A stretch of 64,000 bases of DNA. Origin: Roseomonas populi (GTDB taxonomy: Bacteria > Pseudomonadota > Alphaproteobacteria > Acetobacterales > Acetobacteraceae). The notes beneath the pieces are model-generated. The model was not told where the DNA came from and ran no database searches. It saw only the letters and a program-made list of their open reading frames with translations. The stretch is taken from the NCBI RefSeq assembly GCF_024594815.1, contig NZ_JANJOU010000004.1, positions 124,001 through 188,000 of the forward strand. Direction: 5' to 3'. Of this stretch, positions 15,548-24,353 are shown one piece after another. A program made the translations under genes and the position numbers. Numbering within the stretch: the first letter of the stretch is position 1; every line of letters begins with the position of its first letter.

Positions 15548-17160
15548 CCGACGCTATCCTCCAGCATGCCGTACAGGCGCAGCGCGTTGGCGATGAAAGC
15601 TCTCTGGCGATCGGGCCGGTCGGCGTGCAGCGGCAGCATCGACAGGAACAGGCCGGTCATCACCGCCTGCACCTCCTGGGCGGAAGCCTTCGTCTGAGTC
15701 AGCACGACCTCGGAGAAGAGGCTTTGCAGCCAGGCCTGCTGCGGCGTCCGCTCGAAGTTGATCGATAGACGATAGCCGTCATTCGCGGATGTGGTGTAGC
15801 GGCCGGCGATGATGTGGTCGTAACGCCCGATGATCGAGTGCGCGAGCTTGGCGAGATCGTAGCGCTGGTCGCCGAGAAGGCTCGGCGTGCCCGTCTCGAT
15901 GTAGCCGCGGGGGTCGATCACCTTGATGCGCCGCGACCGGGAATCGTAGAGGATGTTGCTGAAGCAGAAATCGCCGTGCATCACGACGAGGGAGCGGTCG
16001 GTGCTCCCCTCCAGCAGCGCGGCGAGCTTCTGGGCGATGCCGAGCAGGGACGGGAAGGGCCGGCCCGCGAAGCTGACCGGCTTATCGATATCGAACTGGG
16101 TGAGGCGGGCGTAGTCTTCCAGGCGGGAGACCGTCTTGTCGATCGCCAGCTTCCGGAGCAGGGGCTTGCTGCTCTCATCGGTTCCGTTGCGGGCACAGAC
16201 GGTGAGGAACTCGGCGCAGGACTCCATGATCCGCGTCCAGACCGGGCGGTTCAGCGAACCGAAGACAAACAGCTCCGAGAGGGTGGGGATGTACTGGTAT
16301 TCGGTTTCGTAGAAGGGCAGCCCCTCGCTCTCGCCGCTATCCAGCACCCGCGCGCCGTAGAGCTGCACGGCCGGCGGAACTTCCCGCAGCCAATGCGCTT
16401 CCGCGCGCATCTTCGCGCCGTCCTCGCTCATCTTCCGGGCCGTCCGGCCATCCAGCCGGAGCGTGTTGAAGGAGCGGGCGGTGGTGACCGCGCGGCGCGA
16501 CCGGAAGTAGGTTTGCGCGTGGCCGAAATCGAACCAGTTCTGCGCCTGATGCGCCTGGATCGGTCTCTCGCCGGCATAGAGGTTGATGCCGCCCACGAAA
16601 TCGCCGCGTGCCCGCGTGATCGAGCGGACCAGGTCCACGCTGCTGCTGAAAGCGAAGTAGCCTGCCGCCACCAGCCGCCCCGAGGCGCGCTCACTGCCCG
16701 CGGGGAGGGTTTCCAGCGCGCGGATGTTCCCCCCGACGACCTCGGCTTCGGCCCAGGAATACCCGTCGACATTATCCGCCAGCGCAATGAGGTCGGTCTC
16801 GTCGAGGGGAAGGTCGTTGATCAGCGTGTCGCCGTGCAGGATCCGGAGGGGTTGGTCCGGCCCGCCGACCGTGTTCACCGCGTAGACAACGGCCTCGCCG
16901 AGCTGAAGGTGCTCCGGGAGCGGCAGCACCGTCACGCCCAGCTCTTCGATCCGCCGGCGATCCTCGACCGTGATCTCGTAGCTCTCTGGGACGGTGAAGT
17001 AGATCGGCCTGCGGGCGCCGAGGCGCGCCAGATGGTACTCATAGAGCCGCGCCATGCCCACCGGCAGGAAGGCCGGAGGCAGCTTCCCGAACTCGGCCGC
17101 GAGCTCGCCGCCGACATAGGCGCCGGACATGATCAGCCAGATGCCGCCCGCTCCGCTCAT
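15544..17160 (-). CDS. Nucleotidyltransferase-aminoglycoside-phosphotransferase-like fusion protein
   Basis: The 538-aa protein starts at 17160, overlapping the preceding HAD gene by four bases (ATGA). Residues about 1-240 resemble a sugar NTP transferase (FLPVGMARLYEYHLA, LRILHGDTLINDLP as the catalytic Asp region). Residues about 300-538 form an APH/choline-kinase-like fold with MHGDFCFSNILYD (catalytic HxDxxxxN) and KVIDPRGY (metal-binding Asp). Such a kinase plus nucleotidyltransferase pairing parallels LicA/LicC-type activation of small alcohols, or heptose activation. Here both are in one chain. The product is presumably an activated capsule substituent (inference). Confidence 0.8.
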   Translation of the reverse strand: MSGAGGIWLIMSGAYVGGELAAEFGKLPPAFLPVGMARLYEYHLARLGARRPIYFTVPESYEITVEDRRRIEELGVTVLPLPEHLQLGEAVVYAVNTVGGPDQPLRILHGDTLINDLPLDETDLIALADNVDGYSWAEAEVVGGNIRALETLPAGSERASGRLVAAGYFAFSSSVDLVRSITRARGDFVGGINLYAGERPIQAHQAQNWFDFGHAQTYFRSRRAVTTARSFNTLRLDGRTARKMSEDGAKMRAEAHWLREVPPAVQLYGARVLDSGESEGLPFYETEYQYIPTLSELFVFGSLNRPVWTRIMESCAEFLTVCARNGTDESSKPLLRKLAIDKTVSRLEDYARLTQFDIDKPVSFAGRPFPSLLGIAQKLAALLEGSTDRSLVVMHGDFCFSNILYDSRSRRIKVIDPRGYIETGTPSLLGDQRYDLAKLAHSIIGRYDHIIAGRYTTSANDGYRLSINFERTPQQAWLQSLFSEVVLTQTKASAQEVQAVMTGLFLSMLPLHADRPDRQRAFIANALRLYGMLEDSVG

Positions 17161-17537
17161 GGCGCCGAGGTCCTTCCGATCAGGGCGTGGATATCCTGCA
17201 GGCTCATTCTCACGAACTCGTCGGGCCTGATGGCCCGGTCGTCCACGTAGAAGCCATCCGTTCCGCACCACGGCTTTCCGATATGGATCTCGTCGAACGG
17301 GATCTCATGCTTCTTCAGCCATTCGATGATGATCGGGAGCGTCACGGCGTTGATCTTGCCGACGGAGCCGTTGAAGGTCCGCATGTTGCGGGCCGACGCG
17401 ATGATGATCTCGAAGCCCTGGGCCTTGTAGCGGCGGATCTGCTCGACGACCTCGAGGTTCGGTTGCTTGTCCGGATAGGGGACGCCGGGATCCTCGATAG
17501 TGATGGTGCCGTCCAGGTCGAGCACAAGACGCTGCAT
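17157..17537 (-). CDS. Small HAD-family capsule biosynthesis phosphatase
   Basis: The 126-aa protein has LDLDGTITIED (motif I), IIASARNMRT (motif II) and a C-terminal GFYVDDRAI (motif IV Asp pair). It lacks a large cap domain, as in capsule-cluster HAD phosphatases of about this length. Together with the overlapping downstream kinase/nucleotidyltransferase genes it forms a three-gene cassette with four-base overlaps at both junctions. It may dephosphorylate a precursor or intermediate before or after kinase action. The exact substrate cannot be told. Confidence 0.8.
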   Translation of the reverse strand: MQRLVLDLDGTITIEDPGVPYPDKQPNLEVVEQIRRYKAQGFEIIIASARNMRTFNGSVGKINAVTLPIIIEWLKKHEIPFDEIHIGKPWCGTDGFYVDDRAIRPDEFVRMSLQDIHALIGRTSAP

Positions 17538-17655
17538 TCTCTCGTGGCTCCTAGGGGGAGGTTAAGCAGCTTGGATGGGTGCTCATCCCGGGCAGAGGCG
17601 CACCTCAGAGGAGGCGGGGCCCACCTCTGGGTTCTGCACCGCCGCTTCGCCGCGG

Positions 17656-17702
17656 CGCACAATCTACAATCAAACTTCCCCCAGTCGAAGGTCGATTGTG
17701 CG
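17656..17702. repeat. Spaced 9-bp inverted repeat
   Basis: CGCACAATC (17656-17664) is the exact reverse complement of GATTGTGCG (17694-17702), with 29 bases between. It lies 12 bases past the stop of the TPR-glycosyltransferase gene and about 120 bases upstream of the HAD gene start, both minus strand. It may be an operator for the HAD cassette or part of a terminator. No T-run is visible. Confidence 0.4.
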
Positions 17703-17713
17703 ACAAACTCGCC

Positions 17714-19879
17714 TCAACCCCCGGCAGGCGCGCCGGACGCCATCACCTTGGCGGCGAAGCTCCGGTCGAGGCGGGCCCGTGCGGTTGTCGCTCCGGCGGG
17801 CACGGCCTGCCAGAGCCGGCTCATCGCTTCGATCGAGCGCGTCGCTGCCATGGTCTCGATGGTCGCGACGACAACGGCGGATTCGAAGGTGTCGAGGTCT
17901 TCGCGGCCCTGGATCTCGGCCGTGAGGATCTCGCCGAACTCCTGCAGCGAGGGCTGATCCGAGAGGAGCGACGTCGTCTTGGTGCCCTTGAACAGCCCGA
18001 CGGCCACGCCCTGATCGATCAGGTGCCCGCCGATCAGATATTCGGCGAACTGGCCTGTCGCCCCCTCGAAGTAGCGCGCATCGCCGTGCCGGTTCAGGTT
18101 CGGATAGACCGAGGCATAGGAGGAGGACACCTGCCGGCTCATCATGGCGGAACGGTCGTGCAGCTTCGTGGTGGAACTGGGGACGAGGCAAACCGGTTCC
18201 GACGCTGCGTAGAGCAGGTCCTCACGCGCCAGTTCGCTGATGCCGTTGTCGCAGCGGAGGCGGATGACCACGTCGAACCGGCGCCCCTCCGCCTCCTCAA
18301 AGCGGCGCATCTGCTCATGAGCCTGATGGATCATGTAGAACATCTTCGCTTGGTTGAGCTTGTTCAACCAGTAGAGTCCCGTCCTGTGCTCATGGCGGCG
18401 GTTGAAATCCTCCTCGTCCTCGATCTCGACGTGAGGCGTGCCGAAATAGGCCTGCAGTTCCTCCCGCTCGTAGCTCCGGCGGCCGGTGAGCAGTGTGCTC
18501 AGCCCCGGGAAGCTCCGGGCGAAGAGAGCGCTGTCCATGTGCTCTCCGGCCAGGCGCGGCATGAGGCCGACCGGAAGACGCCGATCCACGGACAGTCTCT
18601 GGCCGAGTCCCGAGCCGGCATCGGCCCATGTGGAGACGAAGACCGTGACATCCTCTCCTGCCAGCGCCTTGCGCGTCTGCGGCCAGGCGTTCCGGAAGCC
18701 CCGCAACTGGCCGGACATGCAGATCGCGACGCGGGGGCGGCGGTCCCCTGCTGCCAGCGCGGGTGCGGGAAGGGCGGAAACGGAACCGATGGACACATCC
18801 CGCCGGACCGGCCGGGCGTGGGATTGCGCGATGAAGCGGCGCGCGAGTGAGGCAACCCCGGGATCCGCAAGCTTCGGCTCGAGCGCCGCTGCGGCCTCCT
18901 CCAGCCGGTCCAGCGCCATGCCGCCGGCCGACGCCATGTAGGTCGCCGATCGCAGCAGCATGTCCGCCTGCTGGGCGGATGCCTGGCTGAGATCATCGTA
19001 GAGGCGGCTCGCCTCGCGGTGGGCTCCGAGCTGGCTCAGGAAATCCGTCAGGATCATGATCTGGCCGGGATAGCCGGGATGGTGATCGCGCATCTGCCGA
19101 AGCGCCCATCGTTCGGTGAGCGTCATCCTGAGACGCCCTGCCGCAGTCCGTATCGCGATGAGATCCCTGGCACCCGGCTTCGGCTCCATCAGGGACCGCC
19201 GCAGCAAGGGGCGGATGGCGTCCGGATCCCCTTCCGCGACCAGCGCGTCGATCCTCCGCCTCAGCCGGCCGTCGCGCCCGGCCGGCTCGTGGGGCGCTTC
19301 GCTCGCGGCCCAGTTCCGGGCTTCGCGGGCCAGATGATTGCGCCGCTCCAGCTGCCTCGCCTTCCCGTCGAGAACGCGAAGGAAATGCTCGGCGAGTTCG
19401 AATTCCGCCATCTCGATCGATGCATCGAAGCCGATGTAGCCGATGAGCGGGACGTGCTTCGCCGGGTTCTCGGCCACGGCGCGTCGGGCCAAGGCCACCA
19501 GCTCCGGCACCCTGCCGTCCTGCCACCAGCGCCTTGCCAGGAGGCCTGTCGCCTCGGGATGCCACGGCGAGGTGTCGAAGGCCCGCTGCAGCATGGCGAT
19601 GCCCAGCGTCCACTCGCCCTCATCATGCGCGATTGCTGCCCGGAGCATGAACGGCTCGGCTGCTTCGGGGTGGCGCGCCGAGAGCTCGTCGGCGAGGATC
19701 CGGGCATCCGAGGCCCGGCGTTGCCGCAACAGGGCGCCGCAAAGGTCCAGCATGTCAGGCCAGTGCGGGCGGGCGTTCCGGATCAGGGAGACGACACTGG
19801 GCTCGTCGAGGCGCAGAACGCTGCGATCGGCAGGGCTTTGCCCTTCTGCCGACTCAGAGGACCGCATCTCACCGCTCAT
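17714..19879 (-). CDS. Large TPR-like / putative glycosyltransferase protein
   Basis: The 721-aa product has a helical N-terminal half (residues about 25-330) with TPR-like repeats (AAIAHDEGEWTLGIAMLQRA, LLARRWWQDGRVPELVALA). The C-terminal half begins RVAICMSGQLRGFRNAW and continues VTVFVSTWADAG. It contains FDVVIRLRCDNG, resembling the acidic nucleotide-sugar region of capsule glycosyltransferase-like domains. I infer a surface-polysaccharide glycosyltransferase on a protein-interaction scaffold. No close named family is recognised. GGAG sits nine bases before the ATG. The gene and its upstream region have visibly lower GC than the flanking core genes. Confidence 0.65.
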   Translation of the reverse strand: MSGEMRSSESAEGQSPADRSVLRLDEPSVVSLIRNARPHWPDMLDLCGALLRQRRASDARILADELSARHPEAAEPFMLRAAIAHDEGEWTLGIAMLQRAFDTSPWHPEATGLLARRWWQDGRVPELVALARRAVAENPAKHVPLIGYIGFDASIEMAEFELAEHFLRVLDGKARQLERRNHLAREARNWAASEAPHEPAGRDGRLRRRIDALVAEGDPDAIRPLLRRSLMEPKPGARDLIAIRTAAGRLRMTLTERWALRQMRDHHPGYPGQIMILTDFLSQLGAHREASRLYDDLSQASAQQADMLLRSATYMASAGGMALDRLEEAAAALEPKLADPGVASLARRFIAQSHARPVRRDVSIGSVSALPAPALAAGDRRPRVAICMSGQLRGFRNAWPQTRKALAGEDVTVFVSTWADAGSGLGQRLSVDRRLPVGLMPRLAGEHMDSALFARSFPGLSTLLTGRRSYEREELQAYFGTPHVEIEDEEDFNRRHEHRTGLYWLNKLNQAKMFYMIHQAHEQMRRFEEAEGRRFDVVIRLRCDNGISELAREDLLYAASEPVCLVPSSTTKLHDRSAMMSRQVSSSYASVYPNLNRHGDARYFEGATGQFAEYLIGGHLIDQGVAVGLFKGTKTTSLLSDQPSLQEFGEILTAEIQGREDLDTFESAVVVATIETMAATRSIEAMSRLWQAVPAGATTARARLDRSFAAKVMASGAPAGG

Positions 19880-20256
19880 ATGTCCGGCTCCGCACCAGAT
19901 GAGTTCACATCTTATCGGAGTGGCAGTTCCAGGAGCAAGGTGTAATATATCAATACTTTCCTAATAAAGGGGCTGGTGCGAGGCGCTATTGTGGCGCGAG
20001 GTGGGGCTGTTCCTTGAGGCTGCGGCCGCAAGCCTTCGCATGTCCTGCTGTGTCTTCCGGTGACTTGGCCCGTCGTCTTACTCAGCCCGGGCGTACGGAC
20101 GCATCTATTGCCTGCTCCCTGCTCAGGTCGATGCCCAATGCTGCGGCAATCACTCTTTCAGGCAGTCGGCGCCTCATCCCTGCCGGATGATCGTGCGCGT
20201 CCCGGCCGTGGCGAGAATGCTGGGATGAAGCCTGGCGGTACCCAAGCTATGGCGCA
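19880..20256. other. AT-richer intergenic region upstream of the TPR-glycosyltransferase gene
   Basis: The 377-base gap contains an AT-rich stretch (about 19940-19970, with TAATATATCAATAC) unusual for this genome and well placed for a minus-strand promoter of the gene starting at 19879. I could not settle -35/-10 hexamers. The remainder shows no credible gene. Confidence 0.35.
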
Positions 20257-21018
20257 TCAACTATTGTCGGTCGGGATGTCGGTGAGCTTCACGACAGGCG
20301 GCTGGTAGGGTTCGATCGAGCGGTTGCCGCCTTTCCCGCCATGGCGAATCATGTCCACCACAGCTCTTGGATCGGAGAGTTTGGCCCCGCGGAAATCGGT
20401 AAACCGGTAGTCCCACCAACGAGTGTCCAGCAGATCCTCGATCAAATCGGCGTCGAAGCGGAATTTGATAAGACGCCCGGGGTTGCCGCCGATGATGGCA
20501 TAAGGGGGTACATCCTTCGTGACGACGGAGTTGGCCGCGACCACTGCACCATCACCGATGGACACGCCGGGCATGATGGATGCGCCCATCCCAATCCAGA
20601 CATCATTTCCGATGACCGGTAATGGCTTCTGCGGGTTCGGCTCGAGCCCGTCGAACCGGTCGCCCGTGTCGTCGATGTAGGATTTGATGATGCTGAAATC
20701 GGAATCGTACATGAAGGCGGACGTACTGAGTTTCTCGATGGGATGCCGCGGCTTCGGGACCGACAACCCGCCCGCGATCGACGTGTAGCGGCCGATCCGC
20801 ATCCCGGGGATCAGCGGTGACCAGCTGTAAGAAAATGCTCCGATCGGACAGACAGCATAGCCGTTCAGGATGCCGCAATAGGGTTCCACACCTGCCTGAC
20901 GGTCGAACGTCAACCGCTGTCCCGGCTTCAACCGGAATGTGGTCTGCCGATTCTCGAAGAAAACGCGATGATCGCGCAACCACTCGATCGACCGCTCAGT
21001 GAGTAGCACTGTCGGCAA
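20257..21018 (-). CDS. CatB-type hexapeptide-repeat acetyltransferase
   Basis: The 253-aa enzyme shows left-handed beta-helix repeats ([20 protein letters not shown], then [20 protein letters not shown]) and ends in [14 protein letters not shown], the signature of xenobiotic/O-acetyltransferase trimers. Such enzymes use acetyl-CoA to acetylate sugar hydroxyls or antibiotics; the capsule context favours a sugar. The frame stays open to 21075. I choose the TTG at 21018 because AAGGGAG lies 11 bases upstream of it and a strong promoter-like sequence occupies the extra N-terminal region. The catalytic His probably lies in [12 protein letters not shown]. Confidence 0.8.
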   Translation of the reverse strand: MPTVLLTERSIEWLRDHRVFFENRQTTFRLKPGQRLTFDRQAGVEPYCGILNGYAVCPIGAFSYSWSPLIPGMRIGRYTSIAGGLSVPKPRHPIEKLSTSAFMYDSDFSIIKSYIDDTGDRFDGLEPNPQKPLPVIGNDVWIGMGASIMPGVSIGDGAVVAANSVVTKDVPPYAIIGGNPGRLIKFRFDADLIEDLLDTRWWDYRFTDFRGAKLSDPRAVVDMIRHGGKGGNRSIEPYQPPVVKLTDIPTDNS

Positions 21019-21048
21019 GGCGATGCTTACTCCCTTAATGCGACGAGG

Positions 21049-21075
21049 GTGATAGCAGCTACTGGAGGTTGTCAA
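21049..21075 (-). promoter_or_regulatory. Sigma-70-like promoter for the acetyltransferase gene
   Basis: On the minus strand a consensus -35 TTGACA (21075-21070) is followed after 15 bases by TATCAC (21054-21049). The predicted transcript would start near 21042 and reach the AAGGGAG ribosome site and TTG start at 21018. The -35 is perfect; the spacer is slightly short. Confidence 0.5.
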
Positions 21076-21569
21076 AAGTCACGGACAATGCACGGGTGCT
21101 TGATGGCGCAGGCCCTGCTGCCTTCCCCCTCTGCGAGACACTCGCCCCTTCTGGGGGGGGCTCTGTGCCACCGCGGCACGGACCGCAGCCGCCCCGCAGA
21201 GGATGCGGGCTTCACGGAGGCTGCGGATGCCACAGATGCATCCGCCGGTGATTGCAGCGGCCCTCCTGGCCGCAAGGGGCCGACAACCAGCCCCGCGCGT
21301 TCGCGCGTTCCGGAGGGAGACGCACAATCATACGATGTTGCGCCCGGATTCGAGGTGCCGCATTAAGCGATCAGAACTGCCGCCTCCGCCGTTCGGCGGT
21401 TTGGCTTGCGGTCTTCGCCAGAGGGTTCGGGTGACCATGTCGTCGTGACTGCGGTGTACCGGTGCTGGATGGGAACGAGCGAAGTTCAGAGAGCAATGGC
21501 CGCCAGTGAGGGGCCCCCCGCTTTTCCGGAACGACGCGTGGCAGTCACTCAATCGAAAGGGTCTCGGCG
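21076..21569. other. Intergenic gap upstream of glf, no gene seen
   Basis: This roughly 490-base region lies between the divergent acetyltransferase and glf genes. Open frames exist on both strands but lack ribosome sites, conserved motifs or biased codon use, so I regard them as chance. A run of seven or more G at about 21152-21158 and mixed composition are consistent with a junction between imported and resident DNA. Confidence 0.35.
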
Positions 21570-22709
21570 ATGGAAGCATCCGCGCTGATCGTGGGTGCCG
21601 GCTTCGCCGGCGCTGTTTACGCGCGCACGCTGGCGGAGGCGGGCTGGACGGTCCGCGTCATCGACCGCCGGCCGCATATCGCCGGCAACGCCTATGACGA
21701 GGTGGACGAGAACGGGGTGCGGGTGCACCGTTACGGCCCCCACCTTTTCCACACGAATAACGATGCCGTGGTGGAGTGGATCCAGAGGTTCGGGACTTTC
21801 GTACCCTACGAGCATCGGGTGCGCGCCCTGCTGCCCGATGGGCGCCTGGTGCCGCTGCCCGTGAACGCAGACACGGTGGAAGCCGTGCTGGGCCGCCCCC
21901 TGCCGGACGAGGCGGCCATGCAGGCCGCCCTCGCGGAGGTCGCCCTGCCGATCGAGAACCCGCGGAACGCGGCCGAGCACCTGAACTCAAGGATCGGCAC
22001 GGAGCTGACCGACCTCTTCTTCCGACCCTACACGAAGAAGATGTGGGGGCTGGACCTGGAGGAGATGGACGCCTCCGTGGTGAAGCGCATCCCGCTGCGA
22101 ACAGACCGCGAGGACCGCTACTTCCCGGGCGACCGCCACCAGATCATGCCGCGCGACGGCTACACCGCGATCTTCCAGGCCATCTTCGACCACCCGAACA
22201 TCAGGGTGGAAACGGGCGTATCCTACGAGAAGGGGATGGAGAACGACTACACGCACTGCTTCAACAGCATGGCGATCGACGAGTATTTCGACCGTTCCCT
22301 GGGCGAGCTGCCCTACCGCTCCATCCGCTTCCACGCGAGGACGGAGGAGGGCGCGCCGCCCGCCGGGATGAACTGGACGGTGACGAACTACACGGACACC
22401 GGCCCCCTCACGCGCGAGACGCACTGGGACCTGCTGCCGCACCACCGGGCGGCGGAGACCGGCCGCCGCACCGTGACGGTGGAGGAGCCCTGCGACTACC
22501 GCGACAACAATGAGGAGCGATACTACCCCGTGAAGACCTCTGACGGGCGGTACCAGGAGAAGTACAAGGAGTACGCCGCCCTGGCAGCCGGGCTGGAGCG
22601 CATGAGCTTCATCGGCCGTTGCGGCACCTACCAGTACCTGGACATGGACCAGGTCATCAATCAGTCGCTGATGGGCGTGCGCCGCTTCCTGGCGGAGCGT
22701 GGAGGATGA
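21570..22709 (+). CDS. glf: UDP-galactopyranose mutase
   Basis: The 379-aa flavoenzyme has an N-terminal FAD dinucleotide-binding loop (LIVGAGFAGAVYARTLAEAG, then VIDRRPHIAGNAYD) and the signatures HRYGPHLFHTNN, FFRPYTKKMWG and FIGRCGTYQYLDMDQVI of bacterial UGM. It converts UDP-galactopyranose to UDP-galactofuranose, so the surface polysaccharide made by this locus probably contains galactofuranose. The length is standard for the family. It lies alone on the plus strand within the polysaccharide region, with its own upstream gap. Confidence 0.96.
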   Translation: MEASALIVGAGFAGAVYARTLAEAGWTVRVIDRRPHIAGNAYDEVDENGVRVHRYGPHLFHTNNDAVVEWIQRFGTFVPYEHRVRALLPDGRLVPLPVNADTVEAVLGRPLPDEAAMQAALAEVALPIENPRNAAEHLNSRIGTELTDLFFRPYTKKMWGLDLEEMDASVVKRIPLRTDREDRYFPGDRHQIMPRDGYTAIFQAIFDHPNIRVETGVSYEKGMENDYTHCFNSMAIDEYFDRSLGELPYRSIRFHARTEEGAPPAGMNWTVTNYTDTGPLTRETHWDLLPHHRAAETGRRTVTVEEPCDYRDNNEERYYPVKTSDGRYQEKYKEYAALAAGLERMSFIGRCGTYQYLDMDQVINQSLMGVRRFLAERGG

Positions 22710-22787
22710 ATCCGGCGGGGGCCATGGCCCGGGAAGCCCGCCGGATCCTGTGCGGCGGCGTGGGAACGTAACGCCCGATCCGGAGGG

Positions 22788-22819
22788 TGCCCCGCGTGAC
22801 GTGTTCACGGGGTGGGGCA
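22788..22819 (+). terminator. Hairpin downstream of glf
   Basis: TGCCCC (22788-22793) pairs with GGGGCA (22814-22819), and inside it CGTGA (22795-22799) pairs with TCACG (22805-22809). This gives an imperfect, strongly GC-rich stem 78 bases past the glf stop. It suits transcription termination or an mRNA 3' structure, but there is no T-run. Confidence 0.35.
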
Positions 22820-22947
22820 TCATCTCCCGCCTCGTCCGGCCCGGTGCCCGGGCTTCCGCCCTTGTATCGGGTGCCCTCACTATCCAGACATAGCTGCACC
22901 AACGGCCCATTGCGTCAGGGCTGGCCCTCATCGCCCGGAGCACGCGC

Positions 22948-24300
22948 TTGCCGGACCTGAACCCCTTGTCCGCCGTGAACCGCTTTGGCCTCGGTGCCGG
23001 TCCTGGCGAGCTCGCCCGCGCGCGGCCGGATCCACGCGGCTATGTCGCCGCCCAACTCGCTTCCCCCGCTCCGCCCGTGGTGACGGAAAATGTGCCGGCG
23101 GACACCGCCGCCGGCCTCTTCCTGCTGACGGAGCGCCGGCGGATCCTCAACGAGCGCAACGAGTTCGTGAAGCGCGGCGAGGCCGATCCCGGCACCCCGT
23201 TCGTCCGCCCCGGCGACGTCATGGCGCGGGAGCTGGCCCTCCTCCTCTCCACGGCCGTGGATACGCGCGCGCCGTTGATCGAGCGGTTGGCCCTCCACTG
23301 GTCCGACCACTTCACCACCGCCGGGGGCTTTGTCGGCTTCATGACGGGCAGCATGGAGCGCGAGGCGATCCGGCCGCATATGCTCGGGCGCTTCCGGGAC
23401 ATGCTGGTGGCCGCCACCCTGCACCCGGCGATGCTCTTCTACCTGGACAACCGGAACTCCGTCGGCCCCGATTCACGCCTGGGCCGCAGTTCCCGCGGGC
23501 GGCGTGGCCTGAACGAGAACCTGGGACGCGAGGTGCTGGAACTCCACACCCTCGGCGTGGACGGCGGCTACACCCAGGACGACGTGCTCGCCCTCGCGAA
23601 GATCCTGACGGGCTGGAGCATCGACCTGGACGAGCCGCCGAAGCGCCCGGAGCGCGTGGGCTTCTTCCCGGAGCGGCACGAGCCCGGCCCGAAGACCCTT
23701 CTCGGCAAGACCTACGCGCAGGAGGGCCCGGACCAGGCGATCGCCGCCCTGACCGACTTGGCGCGTCACCCCTCCACGGCCCGGCACGTCACGCGCCGCC
23801 TCGTGCGGCACTTCGTGGGCGAGGGGCTGCCGGGACTGGAGGCGCGCATGGCCGAGGTTTTCCGGCGCACGGATGGCGACCTGGGTGCCGTCACCCGCGC
23901 CCTTGTCTCGGACGGGGAGGCCTGGGGACCGCCGCGGAAGGTGCGGCCGCCGATCGAGCTATTGCTCGCCTCCTCCCGCCTGCTCGGCGGCCTGCCGCGC
24001 CAGCCCGATCCCGGCCGCGCGCTGAAGGCCATGGGCCAGCCCTTTTGGGAAGCGCCGGCCCCGAAGGGCTGGCCGGCGGGGAACGAGGCCTGGGCTGCGC
24101 CGGACGCGATCAAGACCCGGCTGGACTGGGCCTCCGAGCTGGCCTCCCGCCTGCCGCCGGGCACTGATGCCCGGGGCCTGCTGGACACGGCCTTCGGCCC
24201 TTATGCCAGCGCGGAGACGCGCCGGACCATCGAGAGGGCGGCGGACGGTCGGCAGGCCATTGCGCTGCTTCTGCTCTCGCCGGAATTCCAGCGGCGATAG
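22948..24300 (+). CDS. DUF1800 family protein
   Basis: The 450-aa protein begins at a TTG with CGGAG eight bases upstream. It shows the DUF1800 pattern: SAVNRFGLGAGPGEL at the N-terminus, LALHWSDHFTTAG, LDNRNSVG, LNENLGREVLELHTLGVDG, YTQDDVLALAKILTGWSI and TARHVTRRLVRHFV. The function of the family is unknown. It is usually followed by a DUF1501 gene, which is absent here. No clear signal peptide is seen. It converges on the membrane protein gene, 53 bases apart, with a small GGCGT/ACGCC hairpin at 24310-24324 between them. Confidence 0.87.
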   Translation: MPDLNPLSAVNRFGLGAGPGELARARPDPRGYVAAQLASPAPPVVTENVPADTAAGLFLLTERRRILNERNEFVKRGEADPGTPFVRPGDVMARELALLLSTAVDTRAPLIERLALHWSDHFTTAGGFVGFMTGSMEREAIRPHMLGRFRDMLVAATLHPAMLFYLDNRNSVGPDSRLGRSSRGRRGLNENLGREVLELHTLGVDGGYTQDDVLALAKILTGWSIDLDEPPKRPERVGFFPERHEPGPKTLLGKTYAQEGPDQAIAALTDLARHPSTARHVTRRLVRHFVGEGLPGLEARMAEVFRRTDGDLGAVTRALVSDGEAWGPPRKVRPPIELLLASSRLLGGLPRQPDPGRALKAMGQPFWEAPAPKGWPAGNEAWAAPDAIKTRLDWASELASRLPPGTDARGLLDTAFGPYASAETRRTIERAADGRQAIALLLLSPEFQRR

Positions 24301-24353
24301 GCCGCCATTGGCGTCGGGCACGCCTCCAGCCTCGGGGCTGTCGGGAAGGGGCG

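Noticed and set aside
15544-17271. Start of the kinase fusion upstream of 17160
   Set aside because: The extension reads through the overlapping HAD gene, and the ATG at 17160 forms an ATGA overlap with its stop.
21049-21366. 105-codon plus-strand frame in the gap before glf
   Set aside because: No ribosome site, no family motif, Ser/Pro/Ala-rich translation; it overlaps the acetyltransferase promoter on the opposite strand.
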